Below are positions 8,697-17,593 of a DNA stretch of 51,367 bases, one piece after another. Under the pieces are notes generated by a model, which saw only the letters and a program-made list of their open reading frames with translations, had not been told where the DNA came from and did not search any database. The stretch lies in assembly GCA_016285575.1 (NCBI GenBank), contig JAEEQX010000007.1, positions 1-51,367 of the forward strand. Direction: 5' to 3'. The position numbers and the translations under genes are program-made. The stretch comes from Lachnospiraceae bacterium (GTDB lineage: Bacteria; Bacillota; Clostridia; Lachnospirales; Lachnospiraceae). Numbering within the stretch: the first letter of the stretch is position 1; every line of letters begins with the position of its first letter.

Positions 8697-9965
8697 ATGA
8701 AGATATACAGAATTAACGGTGGAGAGTCGTTAAAAGGACATGTGTACATAAGCGGCGCGAAAAATGCCGCTCTGCCAATCCTTGCAGCGACCATACTTAC
8801 CGATGAGACAATTACATTAGAGAACGTACCCAAGGTCAACGATACGATAATCATGGTCGAGACACTTGAGAAACTCGGTGCGCAGGTTGAATATCTTGAT
8901 GACAACACATTAAAGATTAATACTTCAACCATCAACAAGTACGCAGTCGAGAATCCAAGCATTAAAAAGATCAGAGCTTCGTATTATTTTGCGGGAGCAC
9001 TCCTTGGTAGATACCATCAAGCCAGAGTTCCTCTTCCCGGTGGTTGCAACATCGGAGGCCGTGGCCTTGATATGCATGAAAAAGGATTCGAATCCCTCGG
9101 TGCAGATGTCAAGATCACTGAATCAGAGATTATCGTGGACGGCGAATCATGGCCCTTAAGCGGTGCCAGAATCTACATGGATAAGGTATCCGTAGGTGCT
9201 ACGATTAATATCATGCTTGCTGCAGTTTTAACACCCGGTAAGACCATCATCGAAGGTGCAGCCAAGGAACCCCATGTCGTTGACGTAGCAAACTTCATCA
9301 ACGGTATCGGCGGACATATAACCGGTGCAGGTACTGATAAGATTAGAATTAACGGTGTACCCGCTCTTAAGGGTGGTACATACGCAGTAATACCCGATCA
9401 GATAGAAGCAGGTACATTCATGATGGCAGCAGCCATCACACATGGAGATGTAGTGGTAGATAACGTAATCCCTACTCACCTTGACAGTATCTCTTCTAAG
9501 CTTAAAGAAATGGGATGTAGGATAGAAGAATCCGATGAGTCAGTTAGAGTTATAGGCCCTCAGGGACAGCTTAGACGTACTCAGGTTAAGACACTTCCTT
9601 ACCCCGGATTTCCTACAGACATGCAACCTCAGATATCCGTAGCATTAGGACTGGCTGACGGTTGTTCCACAGTAGTTGAGTCAATCTTTGATAACAGATT
9701 CATGTATGTTAACGAGCTTAAAAAGATGGGCTGTAACATCGTGGTTGATGAGTGTACAACCGCTTACATAGAGGGCGTTGATTATTATCAGGGCGCCAAT
9801 ATGACATCACCGGATTTAAGAGCCGGAGCTGCATTGGTTCTCGCAGCACTTGCTGCAAAGGGGCAGTCCGATATCGATGGAATCGAGTACATCGAGAGAG
9901 GTTACGAGAACTTTGATACCAAGCTTAGAGCACTTGGTGCGAATATAGAAAAACTTGAAGTATAA
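8697..9965 (+). CDS. murA: UDP-N-acetylglucosamine 1-carboxyvinyltransferase MurA
   Basis: 422 residues, standard length. It catalyses the first committed step of peptidoglycan synthesis, transfer of enolpyruvate from phosphoenolpyruvate to UDP-GlcNAc, in the cytoplasm. Visible marks: KNAALPILAATIL near the N-terminus, the active-site loop PLPGGCNIGGRGLDMH with the catalytic cysteine (the residue attacked by fosfomycin), and GFPTDMQPQ with the catalytic aspartate. The loop reads G-R-G where the familiar enzymes have A-R-P; the Cys and Arg are kept. Ribosome site AAAGGG precedes the ATG, itself preceded by a small CCCC/GGGG hairpin. Neighbouring M23 peptidase and coiled-coil genes suggest a cell-wall cluster. 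A terminator follows. Confidence 0.96.
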   Translation: MKIYRINGGESLKGHVYISGAKNAALPILAATILTDETITLENVPKVNDTIIMVETLEKLGAQVEYLDDNTLKINTSTINKYAVENPSIKKIRASYYFAGALLGRYHQARVPLPGGCNIGGRGLDMHEKGFESLGADVKITESEIIVDGESWPLSGARIYMDKVSVGATINIMLAAVLTPGKTIIEGAAKEPHVVDVANFINGIGGHITGAGTDKIRINGVPALKGGTYAVIPDQIEAGTFMMAAAITHGDVVVDNVIPTHLDSISSKLKEMGCRIEESDESVRVIGPQGQLRRTQVKTLPYPGFPTDMQPQISVALGLADGCSTVVESIFDNRFMYVNELKKMGCNIVVDECTTAYIEGVDYYQGANMTSPDLRAGAALVLAALAAKGQSDIDGIEYIERGYENFDTKLRALGANIEKLEV

Positions 9966-9976
9966 GTAACAATTTT

Positions 9977-10014
9977 ATCCCAAGGCGAGGATTATCGCTT
10001 TGGGATTTTTTTCT
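9977..10014 (+). terminator. Rho-independent terminator after murA
   Basis: Twelve-pair stem ATCCCAAGGCGA / TCGCTTTGGGAT with one G-T wobble, loop GGATTA, followed by a long T-run. Confidence 0.9.
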
Positions 10015-10033
10015 TTTTTATAGACCTCATCCG

Positions 10034-10042
10034 TGGTATAAT
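10034..10042 (+). promoter_or_regulatory. Extended -10 promoter for dnaE
   Basis: TGG-TATAAT (extended -10) at 10034-10042, about 38 bases before the dnaE start. The -35 position falls in the T-run of the preceding terminator and is poor, as expected for an extended -10 promoter. Confidence 0.6.
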
Positions 10043-10079
10043 TTTCTATGTATTGGCATTAATTTTTTTGGAGTTGGAT

Positions 10080-13000
10080 ATGGCATTTACACATCTTCAC
10101 GTCCATACGGAATACAGCCTTTTGGACGGTTCCAATAAAATAAAAGAATACGTAAAAAGAGTCAAAGAACTCGGCATGACACATGCTGCCATTACAGACC
10201 ACGGTACGATGTACGGATGCGTTGCTTTTTACGAAGAAGCTAAGAAGGCAGGCATCACTCCGATTATCGGTTGCGAAGTATATGTGGCACCCGATTCGAG
10301 ATTCAAAAAAGAAGCAGGTGATAATAAGTATTATCATCTTGTTTTGCTGTCCGAGAACAACGAAGGATATCATAACTTAATGAGACTTGTTTCATTAGGT
10401 TTTAAGGACGGATATTACTATAAGCCAAGAGTTGATAAAGAAATACTTAGAAAGTATCACGATGGCCTTATATGCCTCTCTGCTTGTCTTCAGGGTGAAG
10501 TTGCACTTAATCTTAGAGCAGGGCTTTACGAAGAGGCTAAAAAGGCAGCGAGTGAGTATCTGGATATATTCGGTAAGGGTAATTACTTTTTAGAGATTCA
10601 AGATCATGGTATTGATGATCAAAAAAGAATTAATCCCGACATAATTAGACTATCAAAAGAATTGGATGTACCGGTAGTTGCGACAAACGACGTACATTAC
10701 ACATACGCTGATGATGCTGAAGCACATGACTTATTACTTTGTCTTCAGACAGGAAAGACCGTTACAGATAAGGATCGTATGCGTTACGATGGAGGTCAGT
10801 ACTATGTTAAGAGCGAAGAGGAAATGAGAGCTCTCTTCCCTTACGCACAGGAAGCCATTGATAATACGATGCTTGTGGCAGAGAGATGTAATGTTGATTT
10901 AGGCGGTAAGGAGCCGAAGCTCCCTCATTTTGAAGTGCCTGAGAATTTTACATCAGAGACGTATCTAAGATACCTATGTGAAGAAGGATTAAAAAAGAGA
11001 TATCCTGACAACAATCCCATTGCAAAAGAAAGACTGGATTATGAGTTAAGCGTCATCACCAAGATGGGATTCGTCGATTACTTTTTAATCGTTATGGACT
11101 TTATCGCATATGCCAAGGATAGAGGCATTGCAGTTGGCCCGGGACGTGGATCTGCAGCAGGAAGTATCGTTGCATATTGTCTTAGAATTACAAATATTGA
11201 TCCCATAAAATATAACCTTATCTTCGAGCGATTCCTTAATCCCGAGCGTGTAACCATGCCCGATATTGATATCGATTTTGGTGATGAGAGAAGACAGGAA
11301 GTTATCGATTACGTTATAGATAAATACGGCGAAGAAAAGGTATCACGTATCATTACATTCGGTACCCTTAAGGCTAAGGGTGTTGTTAGAGATGTTGCAA
11401 GAGTTTTAGGTCTTCCTTACGAAGTAGGAGACAGAATTTCCAAGGCCGTACCTGCAAGAATCAATGATGAAGAAGTTAATCTTACTAATGCACTTCGAGT
11501 TAGTCCCGATCTTAAGCTTATGTATGAGACTGATGAGAATGTAAAAAAGATTATCGATATGTCTCTTAAGCTTGAATACTTACCTAGACACTCATCTGTT
11601 CATCCTGCGGGCGTACTTATTGCACCTAGAGAAGTAGAAGCGTTCGTTCCTTTATCAAAGGGCGCTGACGATATACTCGTTACGCAGTACGATGCGCCAA
11701 CCCTTGAAGCGCAGGGCCTTTTAAAGATGGACTTCTTATCGCTTCGTACACTTACGGTACTTGAAAAAGCCTGTCTTAATGTAAGAGATTCAAGAGGAAT
11801 AACAGTCAATCTCGAAGAGATTGATATGGATGATAAAAAAGTATATCAATACATCGGCACGGGTAATACCGAAGGCGTGTTCCAGTTGGAATCCGGCGGT
11901 ATGCGAGGCTTCATGAAAAAGCTTAAGCCGGAAAACCTTGAAAACGTAATGGCGGGTATCGCACTTTACAGACCCGGTCCCATGCAGTTTATTGATAACT
12001 ATATCAGATGCAAGGAAAATCCTGAATCGGTAGTATATGCTTGCGAAGAATTAAAGCCCATTCTTGAGACTACATACGGATGTATTGTATATCAGGAACA
12101 GGTTATGCAGATAGTTAGAGACTTGGGTGGTTTCTCCATGGGTGGCTCGGACAAGGTTAGAAAAATCATGTCCAAGAAAAAAGCCGAAGAGATGGAAGAA
12201 CAGGGCCGTATGTTTATCTACGGTGATGAGCATAAGGGCATCGAAGGATGTATAAAAAGAGGCATCAAGGAAGAAGTTGCGAAGCGCATCTACTCCGAGA
12301 TGAAAACCTTCGCCGCATATGCTTTTAACAAGTCACACTCTGCGGTATATGCTGTAGTATCCTATCAGACAGCATATATGAAGTATTACTATCCCGTTGA
12401 ATACATGGCAGCGTTAATTACTTGCTTCCTTGATAATCCCGAAAAGGCAGCAGAGTATATAAGCGTTGCGAGAACCATGGGTATTGAAGTATGTCCTCCC
12501 GATATTAACGAAGGTAAGACTTACTTCTCAGTTAAGGACGGAAAACTTATATATTCGCTTGCAGCTATTAAAAATGTCGGCGAATCGGTAATAGACAAGA
12601 TAGACGAAGAAAGAGAGAGAAACGGTCGCTTCGAGAGTTTACCTGATTTCATCAGAAGAATGGGTAAGGATATTAATAAGCGTGTCGTTGAAAACCTCAT
12701 AAAAGCAGGAGCATTTGACAGCTTTGGCGGTAACAGAAGACAGTACCTTGCAGTTTACGAGAGAATCATGGATGATGAATCCGCACAGAATAAGAATCTT
12801 GCTGCCAACCAGGTAACAATCTTTGATATGATGGGAACGGAAGAAAGAAAGTCCATGGAGATTAAGCTTCCTGACCTTGATGAATTCCCCAAAGACGTAG
12901 TTCTTCAGATGGAAAAAGAAGTGCTTGGTATCTACATCTCAGGTCATCCTCTTGATGATGTTAAGGACGTATGGAAAAAGAATGTCACTGCATACACATC

Positions 13001-13526
13001 TGATTTTGTATACGATCCTGAACTTGAAAAGAGCCAACTCGAAGATAAGCAAAGCGTCAAAGTGGGAGGAATCATCACATCCGTTAATGTGAGACTCACA
13101 CGTAAAAAAGAGACGATGGCCGTAATTACACTTGAAGACTTAATGGGAACCATCGAATGCATGGTATTCCCCAAGGCATACGACAGACTACGTGACAGTA
13201 TCTACGAAGACAGACTTGTACTTATTTCAGGACGAGCATCCACAGAGGATGAAAATGATTCGAAGCTTATAGTTGAGGATGTACGAGGATTCGACGAGAT
13301 TCCAAAGACACTCTGGCTTAAATTCGAAGATATGGATTCATACTCGACTAAGTGGGATGATGTACACGCAGTACTATCTTCGAGAAAAGGTATTGACACA
13401 GTAATCATTCGTGTTATAAAAGAAGATAAAATGAAAGAAGTTAAAAGTATCAGAGTAAGCGCCAACGAGGATACTGTTAAGGCTATAGAAGCTATCCTCG
13501 GAGCGGGCGCGGCTGTTATCAGATAA
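10080..13526 (+). CDS. dnaE: DNA polymerase III subunit alpha DnaE
   Basis: 1,148 residues from ATG 10080, chosen because TTGGAG lies six bases upstream; an in-frame TTG at 10053 would add nine unlikely residues. An N-terminal PHP domain (HLHVHTEYSLLDG, AITDHGTMYG) is followed by the polymerase core with PGRGSAAGS and PDIDIDFGDERR, whose aspartates bind catalytic magnesium, then HSSVHPAGV, the helix-hairpin-helix region (about 840-900) and an OB fold (about 1000-1075). In Bacillota the essential replicase is usually PolC and DnaE extends primers on the lagging strand; here no PolC is in view. The gene is 15 bases upstream of pfkA and probably shares its transcript. Confidence 0.96.
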   Translation: MAFTHLHVHTEYSLLDGSNKIKEYVKRVKELGMTHAAITDHGTMYGCVAFYEEAKKAGITPIIGCEVYVAPDSRFKKEAGDNKYYHLVLLSENNEGYHNLMRLVSLGFKDGYYYKPRVDKEILRKYHDGLICLSACLQGEVALNLRAGLYEEAKKAASEYLDIFGKGNYFLEIQDHGIDDQKRINPDIIRLSKELDVPVVATNDVHYTYADDAEAHDLLLCLQTGKTVTDKDRMRYDGGQYYVKSEEEMRALFPYAQEAIDNTMLVAERCNVDLGGKEPKLPHFEVPENFTSETYLRYLCEEGLKKRYPDNNPIAKERLDYELSVITKMGFVDYFLIVMDFIAYAKDRGIAVGPGRGSAAGSIVAYCLRITNIDPIKYNLIFERFLNPERVTMPDIDIDFGDERRQEVIDYVIDKYGEEKVSRIITFGTLKAKGVVRDVARVLGLPYEVGDRISKAVPARINDEEVNLTNALRVSPDLKLMYETDENVKKIIDMSLKLEYLPRHSSVHPAGVLIAPREVEAFVPLSKGADDILVTQYDAPTLEAQGLLKMDFLSLRTLTVLEKACLNVRDSRGITVNLEEIDMDDKKVYQYIGTGNTEGVFQLESGGMRGFMKKLKPENLENVMAGIALYRPGPMQFIDNYIRCKENPESVVYACEELKPILETTYGCIVYQEQVMQIVRDLGGFSMGGSDKVRKIMSKKKAEEMEEQGRMFIYGDEHKGIEGCIKRGIKEEVAKRIYSEMKTFAAYAFNKSHSAVYAVVSYQTAYMKYYYPVEYMAALITCFLDNPEKAAEYISVARTMGIEVCPPDINEGKTYFSVKDGKLIYSLAAIKNVGESVIDKIDEERERNGRFESLPDFIRRMGKDINKRVVENLIKAGAFDSFGGNRRQYLAVYERIMDDESAQNKNLAANQVTIFDMMGTEERKSMEIKLPDLDEFPKDVVLQMEKEVLGIYISGHPLDDVKDVWKKNVTAYTSDFVYDPELEKSQLEDKQSVKVGGIITSVNVRLTRKKETMAVITLEDLMGTIECMVFPKAYDRLRDSIYEDRLVLISGRASTEDENDSKLIVEDVRGFDEIPKTLWLKFEDMDSYSTKWDDVHAVLSSRKGIDTVIIRVIKEDKMKEVKSIRVSANEDTVKAIEAILGAGAAVIR

Positions 13527-13541
13527 AAGGAGAATTGTAAG

Positions 13542-14516
13542 ATGGCTGAGAGTATTAAAACAATCGGAGTATTGACAAGTGGTGGCGATGCACCCGGAAT
13601 GAATGCTGCAATTAGAGGCGTTGTAAGAACAGCTTTAGCTAGGGGTGTAGCAGTTAAGGGTATCAAGAGAGGATACGCAGGATTACTTGCGGAAGAGATT
13701 ATCGATATGAATCGTAACTCAGTATCCGAGATTATCGACAAGGGTGGTACAATCCTTGGTACTGCAAGATGCTCAGAATTCACTACCGAAGAAGGCCAGA
13801 CTAAGGGCGCTGAAGTATGTAAGAAGTTCGGAATCGACGGCATCGTTGTTATCGGCGGTGACGGATCTTATAGAGGTGCACTTGCTCTTTCCAAGCACGG
13901 CATCAATACAATCGGTATTCCCGGAACCATCGACCTTGATATCGCATGTACAGATTATACTATCGGATTCGATACAGCTATCAATACAGCCATGGAAGCT
14001 ATCGATAAGGTAAGAGATACATCCTCATCACATGAGAGATGCAGTATCATTGAGGTTATGGGTAGAAACGCCGGTTACATCGCACTTTGGTGTGGTATCG
14101 CTAACGGCGCAGAAGACATCTTACTTCCTGAAAAATATGATTATAACGAGCAGACAATAATCAATAACATTATCCAGAATAGAAAAAAAGGTAAGAAGCA
14201 TCATATCATTATCAATGCAGAAGGTATCGGTCACTCAACCAGTATGGCAAGACGTATCGAAGCTGCTACAGGTATTGAGACCAGAGCTACAATCTTAGGT
14301 TACATGCAGCGTGGCGGTTCACCCACATGTAAGGACAGATTCTATGCATCCATCATGGGTTCATACGCAGCGGATATCCTTTGCAACGGTGGTACTAACA
14401 GAGTAGTTGCATATAAGGGTGGCAAGGTAGTTGACTTTGATATCGATGAAGCACTTGCTATGCAAAAAGACATCTCAGAGTACGAGTATCAGGTAAGCAA
14501 GATACTTTCCATGTAA
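13542..14516 (+). CDS. pfkA: ATP-dependent 6-phosphofructokinase
   Basis: 324 residues, the usual length of bacterial group A enzymes. It phosphorylates fructose 6-phosphate with ATP in glycolysis. Marks: TSGGDAPGMNAAIRG at the N-terminus, GGDGSYRGA (glycine after the second Gly-Asp, typical of ATP rather than pyrophosphate use), PGTIDLDI with the catalytic aspartate and DTSSSHERCS. The best studied enzymes have P-G-T-I-D-N-D; here the Asn is Leu while both aspartates remain. AGGAG precedes the ATG at good spacing. The dnaE-pfkA order is common in Bacillota. No terminator was seen after it. Confidence 0.95.
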   Translation: MAESIKTIGVLTSGGDAPGMNAAIRGVVRTALARGVAVKGIKRGYAGLLAEEIIDMNRNSVSEIIDKGGTILGTARCSEFTTEEGQTKGAEVCKKFGIDGIVVIGGDGSYRGALALSKHGINTIGIPGTIDLDIACTDYTIGFDTAINTAMEAIDKVRDTSSSHERCSIIEVMGRNAGYIALWCGIANGAEDILLPEKYDYNEQTIINNIIQNRKKGKKHHIIINAEGIGHSTSMARRIEAATGIETRATILGYMQRGGSPTCKDRFYASIMGSYAADILCNGGTNRVVAYKGGKVVDFDIDEALAMQKDISEYEYQVSKILSM

Positions 14517-14611
14517 CGAGAGAATATATTTTATTTGATATAAGTGTTATTAATACCTGAATAGAGATTATATATTATTGATTTGACAATATATGATTCA
14601 AGGAGAATGAA

Positions 14612-15409
14612 TTGATTACTTCTTCGAGTAACGGAAGAATTAAATACATAATGACTCTCATGCAAAAGTCCAAGTTTCGTAAGAAAGAAGGACGTTTCAT
14701 AATTGAGGGTACAAGAATATTCGAAGAAGCGCCTATTGCAGACATCGAAGAAGTCTATGTTAACGAAGCATCATTCGATTCGTTTTCCAAAGAGGTAAAA
14801 GACAAGCTTAAAAAAGTTCGCTACGAACTCGTTACGGAATCAGTATTTAAAAAGATATCAGATACAGTTACACCTCAGGGAATCCTATGTGTAATGAAGA
14901 TTAACTCATCTGATATAAGTAATCTTATAAAAGATGATAAAGCACTCGTAATAATCCTTGAAAATATTCAGGATCCCGGAAATCTTGGCACCATTGTTAG
15001 AACAAGCGAGGGTGCAGGAGTAACAGGTATCATAATGAGTGAAGACTGCGTGGATCTATATAATCCCAAGGTTATTCGTTCCACCATGGGCAGTATCTTT
15101 AGACAAAAGATATGCTTTGTAAGTGATGTAAAAGAAGCACTCGCAGAGTGCAAGAAAAAAGATATTCATTCGTATGCATGCGCACTTGATAAGAAGGCAA
15201 AAGAATACACAGAATTTGACTTTATTAAAAAGAGCGCAATCGTTATCGGTAATGAAGGCAATGGCCTTAAGGATGAGACGATAAAAGCTTGCGATGATAC
15301 ATGCTTTATACCGATGTGCGGAGAGGTAGAGAGCCTTAACGCATCGATGGCAGCAGGCATCATGATGTATGAGGCACTTCGTCAACGAAAGATTAGTGCT
15401 AAGAAATAA
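14612..15409 (+). CDS. TrmH/SpoU family 23S rRNA (ribose-2'-O) methyltransferase
   Basis: 265 residues starting with TTG at 14612; the nearby ATG at 14607 is in another frame, and AAGGAG (14600-14605) is spaced correctly for the TTG. An N-terminal substrate-binding domain (KKEGRFIIEGTRIFEEA) precedes the knotted SPOUT domain with its three motifs: ILENIQDPGNLGTIVRT, VIGNEGNGL, and ESLNASMAAGIMMYE. Family role: S-adenosylmethionine-dependent 2'-O methylation of ribosomal RNA; RlmB-like or TsnR-like proteins look alike, so the target base is not assigned. It follows pfkA by 95 bases and ends at a strong terminator. Confidence 0.93.
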   Translation: MITSSSNGRIKYIMTLMQKSKFRKKEGRFIIEGTRIFEEAPIADIEEVYVNEASFDSFSKEVKDKLKKVRYELVTESVFKKISDTVTPQGILCVMKINSSDISNLIKDDKALVIILENIQDPGNLGTIVRTSEGAGVTGIIMSEDCVDLYNPKVIRSTMGSIFRQKICFVSDVKEALAECKKKDIHSYACALDKKAKEYTEFDFIKKSAIVIGNEGNGLKDETIKACDDTCFIPMCGEVESLNASMAAGIMMYEALRQRKISAKK

Positions 15410-15422
15410 CAATATGATAATT

Positions 15423-15452
15423 AGACACTTTTTATTAGAAAGTGTCTTTTTT
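15423..15452 (+). terminator. Rho-independent terminator after SpoU methyltransferase
   Basis: Nine-pair perfect stem AGACACTTT / AAAGTGTCT with a seven-base loop TTATTAG, followed by TTTTT. Confidence 0.88.
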
Positions 15453-15519
15453 ATTTATTATATTTTTGTATTTTTGATTTTTGGTTTTTATTTATTATAT
15501 TTTTGTATTTTTGATTTTT
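15448..15519. repeat. Two 35-base T-rich direct repeats
   Basis: Identical 35-base units at 15448-15482 and 15485-15519, separated by GG, directly after the terminator. Each is almost pure A/T with single G positions. A partial third copy follows near 15520. The rest of the gap to corA is AT-rich with no gene seen. Confidence 0.8.
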
Positions 15520-15664
15520 ATTTTTTGTATTTTTTAAACTCGGGTTTAATATTTTTATTCCTTTAGTTTTATAATTATTTAGGATACTTATCTTATATTT
15601 TTGGTTGTTGAAATATGTTAAGTACTATAAAATATATTTGTGATTCTAATCGGAGGGGAATGAA

Positions 15665-16582
15665 ATGATATATTTAATCGAAGAGACTCTTAAAGAAGTA
15701 TCCCGTAAAGAATTAAAAAATACTGACAAGCAGTACGTAGTAGTGTTATCGACCGAAGAGTGGATGGAACACAAAGACAGTTTTGAAATGGGTATCGATT
15801 TTGATCCCGGCACTGCGGAGATTTTCACCACCAAGGCAGAGGTTAACTACGACTCATTAACAGGTTCTTTCTCCATACCTGACAGAACTGATTTTAACAA
15901 TGATGACTGCAAGTTTGCATTTGCTCTCGATGAAAAAGGAATAGTTTTTATCGATGATACAGGAAGAGTTGTCGAGATGCTTAATGCCATCATCAAGACC
16001 AAGAAGTGGAATCTTCCAAGCCTCGAGAGATTCATCTATGATTTCCTTGATCAGATTACAAAAGACGATCTTAGAATCATGGAAAAATATGAGTGCGAAC
16101 TTGATGATATAGAAACCAAGATTCTCAATGAAGAAGATGGCGTATCATTAGGTCGAGTTAACGATATACGAAGCGATATCAGATATTTAAGAATCCATTA
16201 TGAACAGCTTATGGATCTCGGGCAGGAACTCGAAGAAAACGAGAACAATTTCTTTAAGCAGGAGAACTTAAGATACTATAGATTGTTCCTTGACAGGATG
16301 GCAAGACTTCATGACACATCAACATCTCTTAGAGATTACACGATGCAGCTTCGAGATCTCTACAAGGCACATCTTGATATCAAGCAAAACCGTATCATGA
16401 CAGTGCTTACTGTCGTAACAACAATCTTCTTACCATTAACGCTTATCGCAGGTTGGTATGGTATGAACTTTAGATATATGCCCGAACTTGAATGGAAGTG
16501 GGGCTATCCTGTAGTAATCGCAGTATGTGTAGCTATAGTTGGACTTAGCTTATTATTCTTCAAAAAGAAAAAGTGGCTATAG
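15665..16582 (+). CDS. corA: CorA-family magnesium/divalent metal transporter
   Basis: 305 residues. A cytoplasmic N-terminal domain (about 1-240) rich in charged helices is followed by two membrane segments at the C-terminus (about 247-267 and 280-298). The signature G-M-N sits between them in WYGMNF, the selectivity motif of the CorA/Alr1 family, and the chain ends in basic KKKKW as usual. The family forms pentameric channels for magnesium or related metals. GGAGGGG lies seven bases before the ATG. It appears to be a single-gene unit; the 150 bases after it hold an imperfect AT-rich hairpin but no convincing terminator. Confidence 0.93.
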   Translation: MIYLIEETLKEVSRKELKNTDKQYVVVLSTEEWMEHKDSFEMGIDFDPGTAEIFTTKAEVNYDSLTGSFSIPDRTDFNNDDCKFAFALDEKGIVFIDDTGRVVEMLNAIIKTKKWNLPSLERFIYDFLDQITKDDLRIMEKYECELDDIETKILNEEDGVSLGRVNDIRSDIRYLRIHYEQLMDLGQELEENENNFFKQENLRYYRLFLDRMARLHDTSTSLRDYTMQLRDLYKAHLDIKQNRIMTVLTVVTTIFLPLTLIAGWYGMNFRYMPELEWKWGYPVVIAVCVAIVGLSLLFFKKKKWL

Positions 16583-16617
16583 TTAATGTTGAATTAATAG
16601 GAATTCATGATAAAATC

Positions 16618-16639
16618 AAATCAATCCAAATATTGATTT
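16618..16639 (+). other. AT-rich hairpin between corA and proC
   Basis: Perfect eight-pair stem AAATCAAT / ATTGATTT, loop CCAAAT, extendable with a two-base bulge. A second, smaller one (ACTTT-G-AAAGT followed by TTTTT) starts near 16662. Either could be a weak terminator for corA. Confidence 0.35.
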
Positions 16640-16732
16640 GTGATTTGGAAAAAATAAAAAAGACTTTGAAAGTTTTTTACAATTTTTAAAGGATTAGAAA
16701 TATATAAAGGCATAAGGAGAATTCAAAACAAA

Positions 16733-17527
16733 ATGAAAATCGGCATTATTGGATTAGGAAACATGGGTAGCGCAATTCTTGGTGGAGTTGTAGCTAAGGG
16801 AATAGAGCAAAAGGACAATATCCTTGGATTCGATGTGAGCGAATCTTTTAGAGACAGAGCAAAGACCAATCAGGGTATCAAGATTGCAGCATCCAACGAA
16901 GAGTTGGTTAGTGAAGCAGATGTTGTTATTCTCGCAGTTAAGCCCCAGCACATGGGAGATATGCTTGCATCAATTAAGAATAAGTGGAAAAAAGAAACTC
17001 TTATTATCTCAATCGCTGCAGGTAAGACAATCGATTGGCTTGAGAGTAATATCGGTTCAGATATGAAGATAGTTAGATGCATGCCCAACACACCCGCACT
17101 CGTTGGAGAAGGATGCACAGGTGTATGCTTTAACAAGAATGTAAAAGATGCAGACAAGGAAACAGCTCTTAAGATTCTCACAGCTTGCGGTAAGGCTATC
17201 GAAGTTACAGAAGCTCAGATGGATGCTGTAGTAGGTATCAGTGGCAGTTCACCCGCATATGTATTCATGTTCATCGAAGCAATGGCTGATGCAGGTGTGG
17301 CAGCAGGACTTACAAGAGATAAGGCATATGAATTCGCAGCAAGTGCAGTTAAGGGAAGCGCAGCGCTTATGCTTGAGACAGGAAAGCATCCCGGCGAATT
17401 AAAGGATATGGTATGTTCACCTGCAGGAACAACAATCGCTGCAGTACAGACTCTCGAAGAAGGCGGCTTCAGAGGTCTTGTTATGGATGCTGTTGAAGCG
17501 TGCGTTGAAAGAAACCGTCAGCTATAA
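16733..17527 (+). CDS. proC: Pyrroline-5-carboxylate reductase
   Basis: 264 residues, typical length. It reduces 1-pyrroline-5-carboxylate to proline with NAD(P)H, the last step of proline synthesis. The N-terminal Rossmann motif GLGNMGSAILGG binds the cofactor; VILAVKPQHM and RCMPNTPALVGEG follow; the C-terminal dimerisation domain has SGSSPAYVFMFIEAMADAG and SPAGTT. AAGGAG lies somewhat far upstream (13 bases from GGAG to ATG). It is followed by an octamer repeat array that fills the gap to the acyltransferase gene. Confidence 0.96.
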   Translation: MKIGIIGLGNMGSAILGGVVAKGIEQKDNILGFDVSESFRDRAKTNQGIKIAASNEELVSEADVVILAVKPQHMGDMLASIKNKWKKETLIISIAAGKTIDWLESNIGSDMKIVRCMPNTPALVGEGCTGVCFNKNVKDADKETALKILTACGKAIEVTEAQMDAVVGISGSSPAYVFMFIEAMADAGVAAGLTRDKAYEFAASAVKGSAALMLETGKHPGELKDMVCSPAGTTIAAVQTLEEGGFRGLVMDAVEACVERNRQL

Positions 17528-17583
17528 AGTTATATAGTTATATAGTTACTAAGTTGTAAAGATATAAAGGTATAAAGGTATAA
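17528..17583. repeat. Degenerate 8-base tandem array, seven units
   Basis: Seven consecutive octamers of the form A-G-N-T-A-T-A-A or close to it: AGTTATAT twice, AGTTACTA, AGTTGTAA, AGATATAA, AGGTATAA twice. They fill nearly the whole space between the proC stop and the next start, and the final units supply the only AAAGG-like ribosome site and TATAA-like sequences. Confidence 0.8.
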
Positions 17584-17593
17584 TCATCACAGG

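Noticed and set aside
13202-13843. 213-residue ORF on the minus strand across the dnaE-pfkA junction
   Set aside because: Both dnaE and pfkA are certain genes on the other strand and the ORF has no domain or ribosome site.
14583-14606. TTGACA-like -35 before the SpoU methyltransferase
   Set aside because: Only about 25 bases separate it from the start codon, leaving no room for a -10 and leader.
15369-15566. 65-residue Phe/Tyr-rich ORF after the SpoU gene
   Set aside because: It reads through the terminator and the T-rich repeats; composition simply reflects TTT/TAT codons.
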